Shown: positions 45,489 to 56,904, counted from the stretch's first letter. The stretch: DNA of 64,000 nt from Sialis fuliginosa (GCA_961205875.1 OY540810.1:37510001-37574000); one strand, 5' to 3'. The notes: generated by a model from the sequence alone, not told the origin. Numbers and translations: made by a program.

Positions 45489-46191
45489 CAGAGCCGGCCT
45501 TTGCGATTCTGGCGCCCCAGGCGAGATTTTTTTTTGACGCCCCCCCACCCCCCTCCACCGCCACAGTGACGATCATTAAAAATTATCCGCACAAAAAAAA
45601 AAAAAAGCGTGAGAAAATTATCTTGTTATTAATTCATTAGTGTAATATAATAATATAATATAACATATAATTGATAAATAATATATAATATAACTAAAAT
45701 TATATAAAAGATTTCTTCCTGGCTTTCATATCTGCAAAATTATCGATTGCTGTCTCAAAATTGAGGTTTGCTACAACCTTATTTTCAATTGAAAGAATAG
45801 CCAAATTATTCAACCTATCTTCTATCATAGCCGATTGCAAATAAGTTTTTATGAATTATTTTAATTTACTAAAACTTCTTTCACCACTAGCTACACTAAC
45901 CGGAATTGTTACAAGAATTAGCAAAGCCACCCACAGATTTGGCACTGTGCTTTTCAAGTTTTGTAAAAAAATGTTTAATAAATAATTTATTTTTGATATT
46001 AAGCATTTTATTAAGTAAAATGAATTAGGTATTTTGCAGAAAAAATCAAAACTATTATTCAAAAAATATATATAGCTTAAATTTGGAGCCCTAGAACAGA
46101 ACATAGAAAAAAAGTTTAAAATAATTGGCGCCCCCACGAAATTAGCGCCCCAGGCTGTCGCCTGGGTCGCCTGGCCGTTCGGCCGGCCCTG
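45489..46191. mobile_element. hAT relic A (left member of the composite)
   Basis: 703 bp from CAGAGCCGGCC to GGCCGGCCCTG with GGCGCCCCAGG-type subterminal text. It has a transposase remnant on the minus strand. It differs from relic B by a 4 bp stretch and two substitutions across about 690 bp, plus B's missing first 8 bp. Confidence 0.88.
45715..46137 (-). pseudogene. hAT transposase C-terminal dimerisation region, interrupted
   Basis: The minus-strand frame 46137-45856 ends with VPNLWVALLILVTIPVSVAS and then SGERSFSKLK, the signature of the hAT C-terminal dimerisation domain. A TAA stop follows directly, but the frame continues as FIKTYLQSAMIEDRLNNLAI and LSIEN, which is the expected remainder of the domain. 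One nonsense change therefore breaks it. The DDE catalytic domain and zinc finger are absent. The type is close to the ZMYM-like hAT proteins common in insects. In relic B a 4 bp deletion adds a frameshift (near 51110), so both copies are dead. Confidence 0.85.
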
Positions 46192-46638
46192 TTTTTTTTT
46201 TACTTATCCAAGTATTAAACCAATCTAGGTATAGATTCTAATAAATTGAAAATTTATCAATAATGATGAACGGATGGCATATTAAAAAAAATATATTGTT
46301 ACATTCATCAGAGTAACCGTTTTTTTAAATTAGAGCGAATTGTCGCTGAAGAAGTATCGACTATCGTCTAATTTTTATAATACGCGTGATTTTGCTAATT
46401 AACTTTTTGTGTAGTGTTTACCAGGTATGTACATTGTGATTCATATTATTTATTTGATTTTTTTGTTTCGGTTCTGATATTTATGTAATGGTTTTTATTT
46501 GTTAACGTATGTTTACATCATGCACTTGTCGAAAGAGCAATAAAACTAAGTTTTGTTAACGAATGTACATATCGTCATTGTTTATAGTTAATAATAATTA
46601 TATAATTTATAAAAATATAATTTTAATAATAAAAAAAA
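46192..46638. other. cargo of the composite: unassigned AT-rich DNA
   Basis: No gene. The stretch at 46330-46570 is slightly more complex but has no family signature. Its origin outside this locus is unknown. Confidence 0.4.
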
Positions 46639-47028
46639 GGTAATATTATTCTCTCCATTATATAACAAGTGATTTTTTTTAACGTAATAACTGAAATCAG
46701 ATGTTTACTCTTGTAAATTTTTGAATTAACGAATTATTTTTGAATTAAGAAAAAATGTTTTAGATAAAAAATGTCGAGTATGTTATTATCTATAATTTAT
46801 TCCCTATACATTTTTTTCCAACATTTATAATTTAGCCAGAAAGAAATTTTTTATGTAATTATTTAGATTCACCTACACTGTTCACTATCAGTATTACGTA
46901 TAAGAAAGTCCCATGGTACCTATGGCAAACAAGCACACTGTTTAATCTCTGTACTACGTATAAGAAAGTCCCATGACACTCATGGCAGATATTTCTCCTC
47001 TGTTATGAACCATTTGAATTATAATAAA
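46639..47028. mobile_element. cargo of the composite: family E partial copy
   Basis: Matches 30531-30920 almost base for base, including the tandem-duplicated terminal unit, and then diverges at 47029. The left half of the element is missing. Confidence 0.78.
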
Positions 47029-47190
47029 ATTGCATGACGTTAACATTTGTTTACAAAGTCAAAAAAATGAAATAAACTTTTATTTTCAAAAAAAGATTTT
47101 TTTTACTATTTTTCCCTTAAATCTAGCCTACTTCTGCTTCAAAAAATTAATATTTCGTTAAAATAAAAAAAATCATGCAATTAAGGGTTA
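47029..47190. repeat. left frame of the satellite array
   Basis: Begins TTGCATGACGTTAAC and closes with ATGCAATTAAGGGTTA at 47175-47190. That sequence is repeated inverted (TAACCCTTAATTGCAT, 50501-50516) right after the array. The following CTTGTTAACATTCGTGAACA on the right resembles GACGTTAACATTTGTTTACA on the left in direct orientation. Confidence 0.6.
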
Positions 47191-50100
47191 AAGATAATAG
47201 TGTAAGCTACATTTTAAAAAAAAACTGGAGTCTCCTCGATCGCGCCAAGTTGAGATATTAACTATTCAATTTACTTCTTTGTTAGCGTATGAGTTTTAAT
47301 TTGTTTTTTTAGTTTTAACTTGTTTTTAAAAAGGGAAGGAGCACGCGAAGGTCTTTAAGTGCGTGATGCTCTTAAAGATAATAGTGTAAGCTACATTTTA
47401 AAAAAAAACTGGAGTCTCTTCGATCGCGCCAAGCTGAGATATTAACTATTCAATTTACTTCTTTGTTAGCGTATGAGTTTTAATTTGTTTTTTTAGTTTT
47501 AACTTGTTTTTAAAAAGGGAAGGAGCACGCGAAGGTCTTTAAGTGCGTGATGCTCTTAAAGATAATAGTGTAAGCTACATTTAAAAAAAAAACTGGAGTC
47601 TCTTCGATCGCGCCAAGCTGAGATATTAACTATTCAATTTACTTCTTTGTTAGCGTATGAGTTTTAATTTGTTTTTTTAGTTTTAACTTGTTTTTAAAAA
47701 GGGAAGGAGCACGCGAAGGTCTTTAAGTGCGTGATGCTCTTAAAGATAATAGTGTAAGCTACATTTTAAAAAAAAACTGGAGTCTCTTCGATCGCGCCAA
47801 GCTGAGATATTAACTATTCAATTTACTTCTTTGTTAGCGTATGAGTTTTAATTTGTTTTTTTAGTTTTAACTTGTTTTTAAAAAGGGAAGGAGCACGCGA
47901 AGGTCTTTAAGTGCGTGATGCTCTTAAAGATAATAGTGTAAGCTACATTTAAAAAAAAAACTGGAGTCTCTTCGATCGCGCCAAGCTGAGATATTAACTA
48001 TTCAATTTACTTCTTTGTTAGCGTATGAGTTTTAATTTGTTTTTTTAGTTTTAACTTGTTTTTAAAAAGGGAAGGAGCACGCGAAGGTCTTTAAGTGCGT
48101 GATGCTCTTAAAGATAATAGTGTAAGCTACATTTTAAAAAAAAACTGGAGTCTCTTCGATCGCGCCAAGCTGAGATATTAACTATTCAATTTACTTCTTT
48201 GTTAGCGTATGAGTTTTAATTTGTTTTTTTAGTTTTAACTTGTTTTTAAAAAGGGAAGGAGCACGCGAAGGTCTTTAAGTGCGTGATGCTCTTAAAGATA
48301 ATAGTGTAAGCTACATTTTAAAAAAAAACTGGAGTCTCTTCGATCGCGCCAAGCTGAGATATTAACTATTCAATTTACTTCTTTGTTAGCGTATGAGTTT
48401 TAATTTGTTTTTTTAGTTTTAACTTGTTTTTAAAAAGGGAAGGAGCACGCGAAGGTCTTTAAGTGCGTGATGCTCTTAAAGATAATAGTGTAAGCTACAT
48501 TTAAAAAAAAAAACTGGAGTCTCTTCGATCGCGCCAAGCTGAGATATTAACTATTCAATTTACTTCTTTGTTAGCGTATGAGTTTTAATTTGTTTTTTTA
48601 GTTTTAACTTGTTTTTAAAAAGGGAAGGAGCACGCGAAGGTCTTTAAGTGCGTGATGCTCTTAAAGATAATAGTGTAAGCTACATTTAAAAAAAAAACTG
48701 GAGTCTCTTCGATCGCGCCAAGCTGAGATATTAACTATTCAATTTACTTCTTTGTTAGCGTATGAGTTTTAATTTGTTTTTTTAGTTTTAACTTGTTTTT
48801 AAAACGGGGAGGGGCACGCGAAGGTCTTTAAGTGCGTGATGCTCTTAAAGATAATAGTGTAAGCTACATTTTAAAAAAAAACTGGAGTCTCTTCGATCGC
48901 ACCAAGCTGAGATATTAACTATTCAATTTACTTCTTTGTTAGCGTATGAGTTTTAATTTGTTTTTTTAGTTTTAACTTGTTTTTAAAAAGGGAAGGAGCA
49001 CGCGAAGGTCTTTAAGTGCGTGATGCTCTTAAAGATAATAGTGTAAGCTACATTTTAAAAAAAAACTGGAGTCTCTTCGATCGCGCCAAGCTGAGATATT
49101 AACTATTCAATTTACTTCTTTGTTAGCGTATGAGTTTTAATTTGTTTTTTTAGTTTTAACTTGTTTTTAAAACGGGGAGGGGCACGCGAAGGTCTTTAAG
49201 TGCGTGATGCTCTTAAAGATAATAGTGTAAGCTACATTTTAAAAAAAAACTGGAGTCTCCTCGATCGCGCCAAGTTGAGATATTAACTATTCAATTTACT
49301 TCTTTGTTAGCGTATGAGTTTTAATTTGTTTTTTTAGTTTTAACTTGTTTTTAAAAAGGGAAGGAGCACGCGAAGGTCTTTAAGTGCGTGATGCTCTTAA
49401 AGATAATAGTGTAAGCTACATTTTAAAAAAAAACTGGAGTCTCTTCGATCGCGCCAAGCTGAGATATTAACTATTCAATTTACTTCTTTGTTAGCGTATG
49501 AGTTTTAATTTGTTTTTTTAGTTTTAACTTGTTTTTAAAAAGGGAAGGAGCACGCGAAGGTCTTTAAGTGCGTGATGCTCTTAAAGATAATAGTGTAAGC
49601 TACATTTAAAAAAAAAACTGGAGTCTCTTCGATCGCGCCAAGCTGAGATATTAACTATTCAATTTACTTCTTTGTTAGCGTATGAGTTTTAATTTGTTTT
49701 TTTAGTTTTAACTTGTTTTTAAAAAGGGAAGGAGCACGCGAAGGTCTTTAAGTGCGTGATGCTCTTAAAGATAATAGTGTAAGCTACATTTTAAAAAAAA
49801 ACTGGAGTCTCTTCGATCGCGCCAAGCTGAGATATTAACTATTCAATTTACTTCTTTGTTAGCGTATGAGTTTTAATTTGTTTTTTTAGTTTTAACTTGT
49901 TTTTAAAAAGGGAAGGAGCACGCGAAGGTCTTTAAGTGCGTGGTGCTCTTAAAGATAATAGTGTAAGCTACATTTTAAAAAAAACTGGAGTTTCTTCGAT
50001 CGCGCCAAGCTGAGATATTAACTATTCAATTTACTTCTTTGTTAGCGTATGAGTTTTAATTTGTTTTTTTAGTTTTAACTTGTTTTTAAAAAGGGAAGGA

Positions 50101-50500
50101 GCACGCGAAGGTCTTTAAGTGCGTGATGCTCTTAAAGATAATAGTGTAAGCTACATTTAAAAAAAAAACTGGAGTCTCTTCGATCGCGCCAAGCTGAGAT
50201 ATTAACTATTCAATTTACTTCTTTGTTAGCGTATGAGTTTTAATTTGTTTTTTTAGTTTTAACTTGTTTTTAAAAAGGGAAGGAGCACGCGAAGGTCTTT
50301 AAGTGCGTGATGCTCTTAAAGATAATAGTGTAAGCTACATTTTAAAAAAAAACTGGAGTCTCCTCGATCGCACCAAGCTGAGATATTAACTATTCAATTT
50401 ACTTCTTTGTTAGCGTATGAGTTTTTATTTGTTTTTTTAGTTTTAACTTGTTTTTAAAAAGGGAAGTAGCACGCGAAGGTCTTTAAGTGCGTGATGCTCT
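47191..50500 (+). repeat. 184 bp satellite array, 18 tandem copies
   Basis: GCACGCGAAGG recurs at 47341, 47525, 47709, 47893, 48077, 48261, 48445, 48630, 48814, 48998, 49182, 49366, 49550, 49734, 49918, 50101, 50285 and 50469, a spacing of 184 bp with one 185 and one 183. Monomers are nearly identical. Variation is mostly in a T/A homopolymer. Copies 9 and 11 share CGGGGAGGGGCACG, and copies 1 and 12 share CTCCTCGATCG with CCAAGTTGAG, pointing to block duplication. No open frame runs through a monomer. Each has an imperfect GAGCACGCG/GCGTGATGCTC hairpin. Confidence 0.97.
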
Positions 50501-50580
50501 TAACCCTTAATTGCATCTTGTTAACATTCGTGAACAATGTTTTCAGAGGTATTATTAGCAAAAATGTACAATATTTTTTA

Positions 50581-51271
50581 GCCTTTGCGATTCTGGCGCC
50601 CCAGGCGAGATTTTTTTTTGACGCCCCCCCACCCCCCTCCACCGCCACAGTGACGATCATTAAAAATTATCCGCACAAAAAAAAAAAAAAGCGTGAGAAA
50701 ATTATCTTGTTATTAATTCATTAGTGTAATATAATAATATAATATAACATATAATTGATAAATAATATATAATATAACTAAAATTATATAAAAGATTTCT
50801 TCCTGGCTTTCATATCTGCAAAATTATCGATTGCTGTCTCAAAATTGAGGTTTGCTACAACCTTATTTTCAATTGAAAGAATAGCCAAATTATTCAACCT
50901 ATCTTCTATCATAGCCGATTGCAAATAAGTTTTTATGAATTATTTTAATTTACTAAAACTTCTTTCACCACTAGCTACACTAACCGGAATTGTTACAAGA
51001 ATTAGCAAAGCCACCCACAGATTTGGCACTGTGCTTTTCAAGTTTTGTAAAAAAATGTTTAATAAATAATTTATTTTTGATATTAAGCATTTTATTAAGT
51101 AAAATGAATTATTTTGCAGAAAAAATCAAAACCATTATTCAAAAAATATATATAGCTTAAATTTGGCGCCCTAGAACAGAACATAGAAAAAAAGTTTAAA
51201 ATAATTGGCGCCCCCACGAAATTAGCGCCCCAGGCTGTCGCCTGGGTCGCCTGGCCGTTCGGCCGGCCCTG
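50581..51271. mobile_element. hAT relic B (right member of the composite), lacking its first 8 bp
   Basis: Same orientation as relic A and almost identical. It starts at GCCTTTGCG, lacking CAGAGCCG, so its inner tip cannot be cut by transposase. Its outer tip is intact and bears the CCAATATG duplication. The transposase remnant on the minus strand (about 50800-51230) carries an extra frameshift. Confidence 0.88.
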
Positions 51272-51840
51272 CCAATATGTTATTTTCTTATGTAATGCTA
51301 ATTTTCATAGCATGCTATTTATACGATTTTATAAATTAAAATTTGTTTTTTTGACTTTTTAAAATAGAAATATCTAACAAAAATTTACACATCGAATGCT
51401 GTACCTTACAAAAAAAATTGTAAAATTTTATTCTCTACAACTTTTATAGAGGACATTTGTCTCGATTATCAGTTTTAAGATCTTAAAAATCCATTTAAAC
51501 ATATTTTTTTGATTAAACGCACTTAGTTTTCAGATTCACGGCGATTTTTCAGCAATCTATGTAGATACGTTGGAGAAAATTTTGAAATAAAGTTGTAAAG
51601 CAAATATTTTTGAAAATTTTAATGTAAGGCACGTCTCGGTATCTTTATTTGTCTTGAAGTTATTCAATAAAAACTAAATTAAATTTCAAACGGCTGTAAT
51701 TTTTTTTCCACAAGGCCTATGGATGGGGACTTTTGTGTACAGACGTACTATTATGTATATTATATGGGTACCAAATTTCATTCCACTCCGAATTTGTTCC
51801 AAAAACAGGGCAATTTTTCCCTTCATTGCCTGTACTATAA

Positions 51841-52597
51841 ATACTAGTAATATTTATAAAGTATTTTATTTCAACATTTATGTAGGCCATGAAAAACAAA
51901 AATCACAATAACAACAATCAAAATAACGAATGAATATATGAAAACAATAAACTATTATAAAAAAATGTTCTTTACTTTTTTTTGATAGAAAGTATGACAA
52001 GTTACATATCGTTGTTATCGAGCAAAAAACACGTTCAAATATGCTATAACCAACATAGTGGTCCATAAGAGAAACTAAAGTTAGGGCTTATAACTCGGAA
52101 ACTAAAAGTGATATAAAAATTCTAAATACAACAATCAATTTTACTTTTAAAAACCGCAAACAAAAAGTACCTATCATTGAGTAAAATTTTATAACCATTA
52201 AAAGAAGTTCCGAATTTTCCGATTTTTGGGTATACCGCCTAAACCATACTCATCTCTTCCTTACAAATAATTCATCTCATTTAACCGAATCTGTATCTCT
52301 TACCGATTAGAAAATCCCCATGCATCTCACCTTTATCTTGGACAGCCTGTATAAATTATAGATACTAAAAAAATTAAAACTGGAAACTCTTATGATTCTC
52401 CGGGAAAGACACTTTCCTGTTCCCGATTCTTGAATATGCAAAACTTCCGGGAATTCCGCGAAACAGAATATAAAAAAAACACATAATTACTATGTGTCTT
52501 CAAAATTAATTGCTGAATATAATCATAATAAATTACTATCAAATTATTTACCATAAAATATCTACTGTACATACATTGGTTCAAGTAAGTAGGTATG
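51841..52597. other. unassigned DNA with an orphan TACAGG element end
   Basis: AT-rich. At 52336-52352 the text TTATCTTGGACAGCCTGTA is the inverted form of a TACAGG-type tip like those at 17481 and 19435, suggesting a truncated foldback whose left end is lost. Confidence 0.45.
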
Positions 52598-53138
52598 TAA
52601 GGTACTGGCACCAGTCTTGGCAAAGACCCCAGTAATGGCAAATTTTTAATTAAATGTACTGAATTAGAAATATTTTTTGATATATGATTACTACCATTTC
52701 TGAATATTAATCTATATACATTTAACTGTCTTACAGCGTGATTTGATGACAATGGGCCAATAGGTGTCAAAATGATGGACATTTAAACTAACTATTAGTA
52801 TAATTTATTTATTAATAATTATATTATCATTTCTTTCTTTTATATATTTTGTGTCGTAGTACTTATCATTTTGTAATCATTAGCAAGTGTCCATCACTGC
52901 GTGCTCATTACTGGTTTTACTTTATCCATTACTGGAGAAAAAAAACATCAACAAAATAAAAGGCTATAATTTAAAAAAAAAACTATATCTGCGGACTTTG
53001 GTAATTAAATTGATTAAATAAAGAGTTACTTGCTTTATTAGTAACATGAGTTTATGAGAATTATAAAAAAATCAAGCCCATTAATCCAAAAAAACGAAAA
53101 CTTCTCTTATAGCGGCCATAACTGGTGCCTTTACCTTA
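52598..53138 (+). mobile_element. family A TIR element, full-length copy
   Basis: TAAGGTACTGGCACCAGTCT at the left and ACTGGTGCCTTTACCTTA at the right. Very close to 14395-14963 over the whole length. The minus-strand frame through it (about 52390-52782) extends beyond the element and is not a gene. Confidence 0.82.
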
Positions 53139-53879
53139 TACATTCATATACGTACGTTAGTAATATACGCCTTACTAAATATACGTTGAGTTTCGGAGAA
53201 GAGTAAAGCATTAATTTGTCATTATAAATATTATATTAGTAGTGTTGAATTATTCAGATGGCTTGTTCATACAAATGTGTTGGTATTTATCTTTATATCC
53301 TTGTTCTAAAACTCAACTTTATAAAATAGCACAGGTATTGTAGTAGTTAATGTTCCAATTAAGGGAAACGTATATATGTATATATGAATGTTGAACACCG
53401 ACGGCAGAATATTTAATTAGATAACTCTGTGCTAAGAAACGTTATACTTTTGGTTTCTAGGTGAAAGTTTGTCACTTGTTTTTACTGACATTCAGACAGG
53501 CCTCGAGAGAGACCTCGGCAAAAGACATTGAGTGAAAACTTCCATGTTCTGAAAGAAAAAAAAAGCAAATTCTGATTGTACTACCTTCAAAACGTAAAAA
53601 AAAGTTGACTTGAAATGTAGACTTGTCTTTCTTTCACGATAACTACTGTAAAAATGCGCCGATCTGAATTATTTTTGAGGAATATGTTTGTCTCAATGAG
53701 TACTCTAGTTCTATTAATTTCGGTGCTAATCTGATAAGGAATTTTGGAAATATTCGAAATGTTGTAACTATTATCGCCTAAAAAGTGAACGTTGCGAGTA
53801 TTATCTCACTAATTTTGATAAAACTTGGTACATTTGTAGTTCAATTGAACTTTAGGAACAAAAAGGGTGAAAACCACTC
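53139..53879. other. unassigned DNA
   Basis: No gene seen. A small patch (53563-53600) is shared with 27826-27880. Confidence 0.45.
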
Positions 53880-54080
53880 TCAAAATTTAAATTTTAAATA
53901 CTAATAAATACCTCATTAATTCATGCTGCCTTGGATTTCAACTAAATTCAAACTGTCAAAATAGTTATTCTACGAATGTGTATTATGTTTTTGACATTAA
54001 GACATTAGAAAACTAATATTTATAATACAAAGGTGGATGTTATTTCTGATAAATCCCATTGAAATTTTTAATAAAGTAAA
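53880..54080 (+). repeat. family D fragment
   Basis: Shares AAATACTAATAAATA, ATGCTGCCTTGGA and CATTAGAAAACTAATATT with 26520-26762 and 4366-4850. Confidence 0.65.
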
Positions 54081-54266
54081 AATTATTTAAAAAGATATTG
54101 AAGAACATGGAAATCATCTCGTATGGTTGACGTAGCTTGTCTCGGAGTAAAGAGTAGGAAACTATCCTAAATAATTATTTCGGATACGGTTTCAGTTACA
54201 GAGGTCAATACCTCATTATTTATAGGATACAGTATTTTCGGATTTGGATTTTTGTAACATCCCTTA

Positions 54267-54694
54267 GGCGGCTATTACACTATCAAATAAATATGTCAAA
54301 GATTTGATCATATTTCTTTGATAAAATATGAGATTTTGTTCTATTACACTACATAAAATATTTGATAATATTTTCTCAATATTATCTAGGGATTTTTTCT
54401 TCTTTTTTGGTGCATTTTGATTATCAGTGCGTGGATGTTCGTCAATTGACGCGATCGAGGTTTGAATTTACAACCGTGTATTGTGGTTTTTATAATCAAT
54501 AAAAAGATTATCATATAATACTGGATTTTGTTGATATTCATATATTAATAATTATATAACTGTAATTGTCAGTGATAACTTAGTAGTCGCTAAATATTAT
54601 GAAGGTAAATATTATAAAAGTTGACTTATTACACTGTCATATTTCTTTGATCAATGAAATTTTATCATATTTCTTTGATAGTGTAATAGCCGCC
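54267..54694. mobile_element. PIF/Harbinger-type MITE, copy 2 (TTA target duplication)
   Basis: Tips GGCGGCTATTACACTATCAA and inverted complement, flanked by TTA (54264-54266 and 54695-54697). Its interior is the reverse orientation of copy 1 at 22571-23067. On the minus strand at about 54545-54486 it encodes YEYQQNPVLYDNLFIDYKNH, a better-preserved MADF-like stretch than in copy 1. A stop follows six codons later. At 428 bp it has lost about 70 bp relative to copy 1. Confidence 0.9.
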
Positions 54695-54697
54695 TTA

Positions 54698-55344
54698 TAT
54701 GCAGATTGTTAAAATAAGTGTTTGTGATCTACATAGACTCTAATTATTATCAAAGATATGAATATATTCATTATAAGATACATTATAACTTTAAAATACA
54801 GTTACTGAAGATTATTTTCGAGTGTACTATTTTAACAAGAGCAAAAACGTTGTACAAATCATTAAATTCACCCATGTTATTCACTCTACCTTGCGTCATC
54901 AAATTTTTATTTATTCCGGTCATAAATGGCAAGAACAGGAAGTTTTTTGAGGCAGAAAACATTAAGCTGTCCAGTAGATAGCAAAATGCCATGTAAAAAT
55001 CGTGTGTATATTACTTATGCAATAATTATTCATTTTGAAATTGGTATTAAAAACGAACGAACTTTTCCGAAGCTTAATACCCAAGTTTATTATTCAAATT
55101 GTACACCAATAAAGGATGTTGATATATACATAAATTAACGACACGAGCATAACGATTTTAATTGGCTATAAATATATATACTTGATTTTAAAACATACGT
55201 AAAACAATTCATAGCTGGAGTTTTACAACTGTACTTATGTATTATTTATGTATTATTTATGTTTAACCACAATCAGTTTGAAATGTCTGTACTTTATAAT
55301 ACTTGTTATTTGTAATAAAGTATGTTTAATGAAACAGTTTCATA
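54698..55344. other. unassigned AT-rich DNA
   Basis: Overlapping frames on both strands (54718-55138) lack domain signatures. Confidence 0.45.
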
Positions 55345-55826
55345 TAAGGTACTGGCTCCAGTTATGGCCGCTATAAGAGCAAGGTTGACTGTTTTCAGTT
55401 CTTTTTTGAAATTCTCATGAACTCATGTTACTAATGAAACAAGTACCTCTTTATTTAATCAATTTAATTACCAAAGTCCGCAAATATGTTTGTTTTTTAA
55501 ATTATAGTCTTTTATTTCGTTTGTGTTTTCTCCAGTAATGGATAAAGTAAAACCAGTAATGAGCACGCAGTGATGGACACTTGCTAATGATTACAAAATG
55601 ATAAATACTACGACACAAAAGATATAAAAGAAAGAATCGTCTTTGAAACAATGTAAAGCAGTTAATTAATTAATAAATTATCTTAATAATTAGTTTAAAT
55701 ATTCACCATTTTGACACCTATTGGCCGATTGTCATCAAATCACGCTGTAAGACAGTTAAATGTATATAGATTAATATTCAGAAATGGTAGTGATCAAATA
55801 TCAACAAACATTTTAATTATACCTTA
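55345..55826 (-). mobile_element. family A TIR element, reverse copy with internal deletion
   Basis: Starts TAAGGTACTGGCTCCAGTTA and ends AATTATACCTTA. Compared with 52598-53138 it lacks about 70 bp near the CCAGTAATGG end, though the extreme tip remains. Confidence 0.78.
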
Positions 55827-56249
55827 TTCATATATTTTAACTGCTTGAAACTTGACATACTATATAGTATATAGTATGACAACTTTGTTCAGCAATATAA
55901 ATTTTAAAAGTAACACAGAATGAAAAAACACAATAAAGCTAATCTATTGGTTCCAAACTAATCGCATTTTTGATAGATTACGAAACGTGACTATTCAATT
56001 TATAAAATGTTTGGAAAAGTTAAATTCTTCAGCTATTCGGCAAAAATCGATCTAACGAAAACTATTTTTTTAAATAAAGAGTCAGGAAAGCCATTAAAAC
56101 AAGATTGAAATAAATAAAAACTTTTTAGATTTTGATATACTTTTTCAAATATCTAATTATTTATATGTCTACATTAATATTTGTTCTTACTGCCCCATTA
56201 TACGGGTATTCCTCGACTTACGACCGATATAGGTTTATGTCCCATTTTT
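55827..56249. other. unassigned AT-rich DNA
   Basis: No feature recognised. Confidence 0.5.
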
Positions 56250-56372
56250 TTTATTCTATCTTTTATTGGTTTGTCAGAAATATGTTTTAATAAAATAAGA
56301 ATCATGTATACTGTTCATTGTCAAGATTACGTATAAGAAAGTCCCGTGGCTCCCATGGCAGATATTTTCTGT
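56250..56372 (-). repeat. family E terminal fragment
   Basis: Ends with CGTATAAGAAAGTCCCGTGG and GGCAGATATTTT, with GTTTTAATAAAATAAGAATC upstream as in the 40150-40480 copy. Confidence 0.6.
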
Positions 56373-56904
56373 TCGAATACAAATTGTTAAAAATTAAATT
56401 TTTTCGTTTTTTTTTTCAACAATTGTAGTGACGTTTTCATTCTAATTTAATTACAGTTATTATTTACAACCCCTAAATTTGCTTAAGAACATCTCGTGAG
56501 AATCGTTCTAAATAAAACATGTGAAGAACCACTGTACTAACGTTTCAACACTAATGTTAACACCGTCTTTATTTACAAGACGGTATTTGCTTTAGACGTG
56601 CAAGAACACTTAGAATTATATCCCCGGAGAATCCTTTCTAACCCAAATTTAATTCCTGGATGAAATTCTACCTCACAACAATACTAATACCTAAATATAA
56701 TCTCAGAATAATAACGACTTAGTCTGTTAAATTTCTCCTTTGAAATACTTTAAAGGAAAACGTTTAAATTCATAACGGAACTCGACGATTTCATATAAAG
56801 TTATTCAGAAATGAAGAATGTATTTAATTATTACTGTAACATCAAACAATTTTGTTTTCTTTCGCCTATATTGAAAATGCATTCGAATAAGTGATATAAT
56901 TAAA
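56373..56904. other. unassigned AT-rich DNA
   Basis: GAAGAACCACTG near 56524-56535 resembles a hAT right tip, but no partner was found. Confidence 0.4.

Larger units (their letters stand above)
45489..51271. mobile_element. composite hAT structure: two hAT relics bracketing 4.4 kb of cargo
   Basis: Outer left tip CAGAGCCGGCC and outer right tip GGCCGGCCCTG are flanked by the same octamer CCAATATG (45481-45488 and 51272-51279). The inner ends (46191/46192 and 50580/50581) have no duplication. The inverted left arm at about 43500 carries the same locus without the insertion (CATATTGG in continuous arm text), proving this was an insertion at that octamer. Either the whole 5.78 kb moved as one unit using the outermost ends, or a single hAT landed and was later duplicated around new DNA. 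Confidence 0.88.
42951..51837. mobile_element. giant foldback element, arms about 1.42 kb, TAA target duplication
   Basis: Tips TAGTACAGGCAA (42951) and TTGCCTGTACTA (ends 51837) are flanked by TAA on both sides. The left arm 42951-44372 is repeated inverted from 44621 to 51837 once the 5.78 kb composite at 45489-51271 (plus 8 bp) is removed, with very few mismatches. The loop is about 250 bp. Each arm holds degenerate repeated units (around 43000, 43720, 44080 and, in the loop, 44440) sharing AAAAGTCCCCAT and TTACAGCTGTT. No transposase frame is seen. The TAA duplication is compatible with PIF/Harbinger-like machinery. Another terminus of this family is at 20198-20274. Confidence 0.9.

Noticed and set aside
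47191-50500. Regular repeats resembling a CRISPR-type array
   Set aside because: The 184 bp unit repeats head to tail with no unique spacers, and the surroundings are eukaryotic transposons. It is a satellite.
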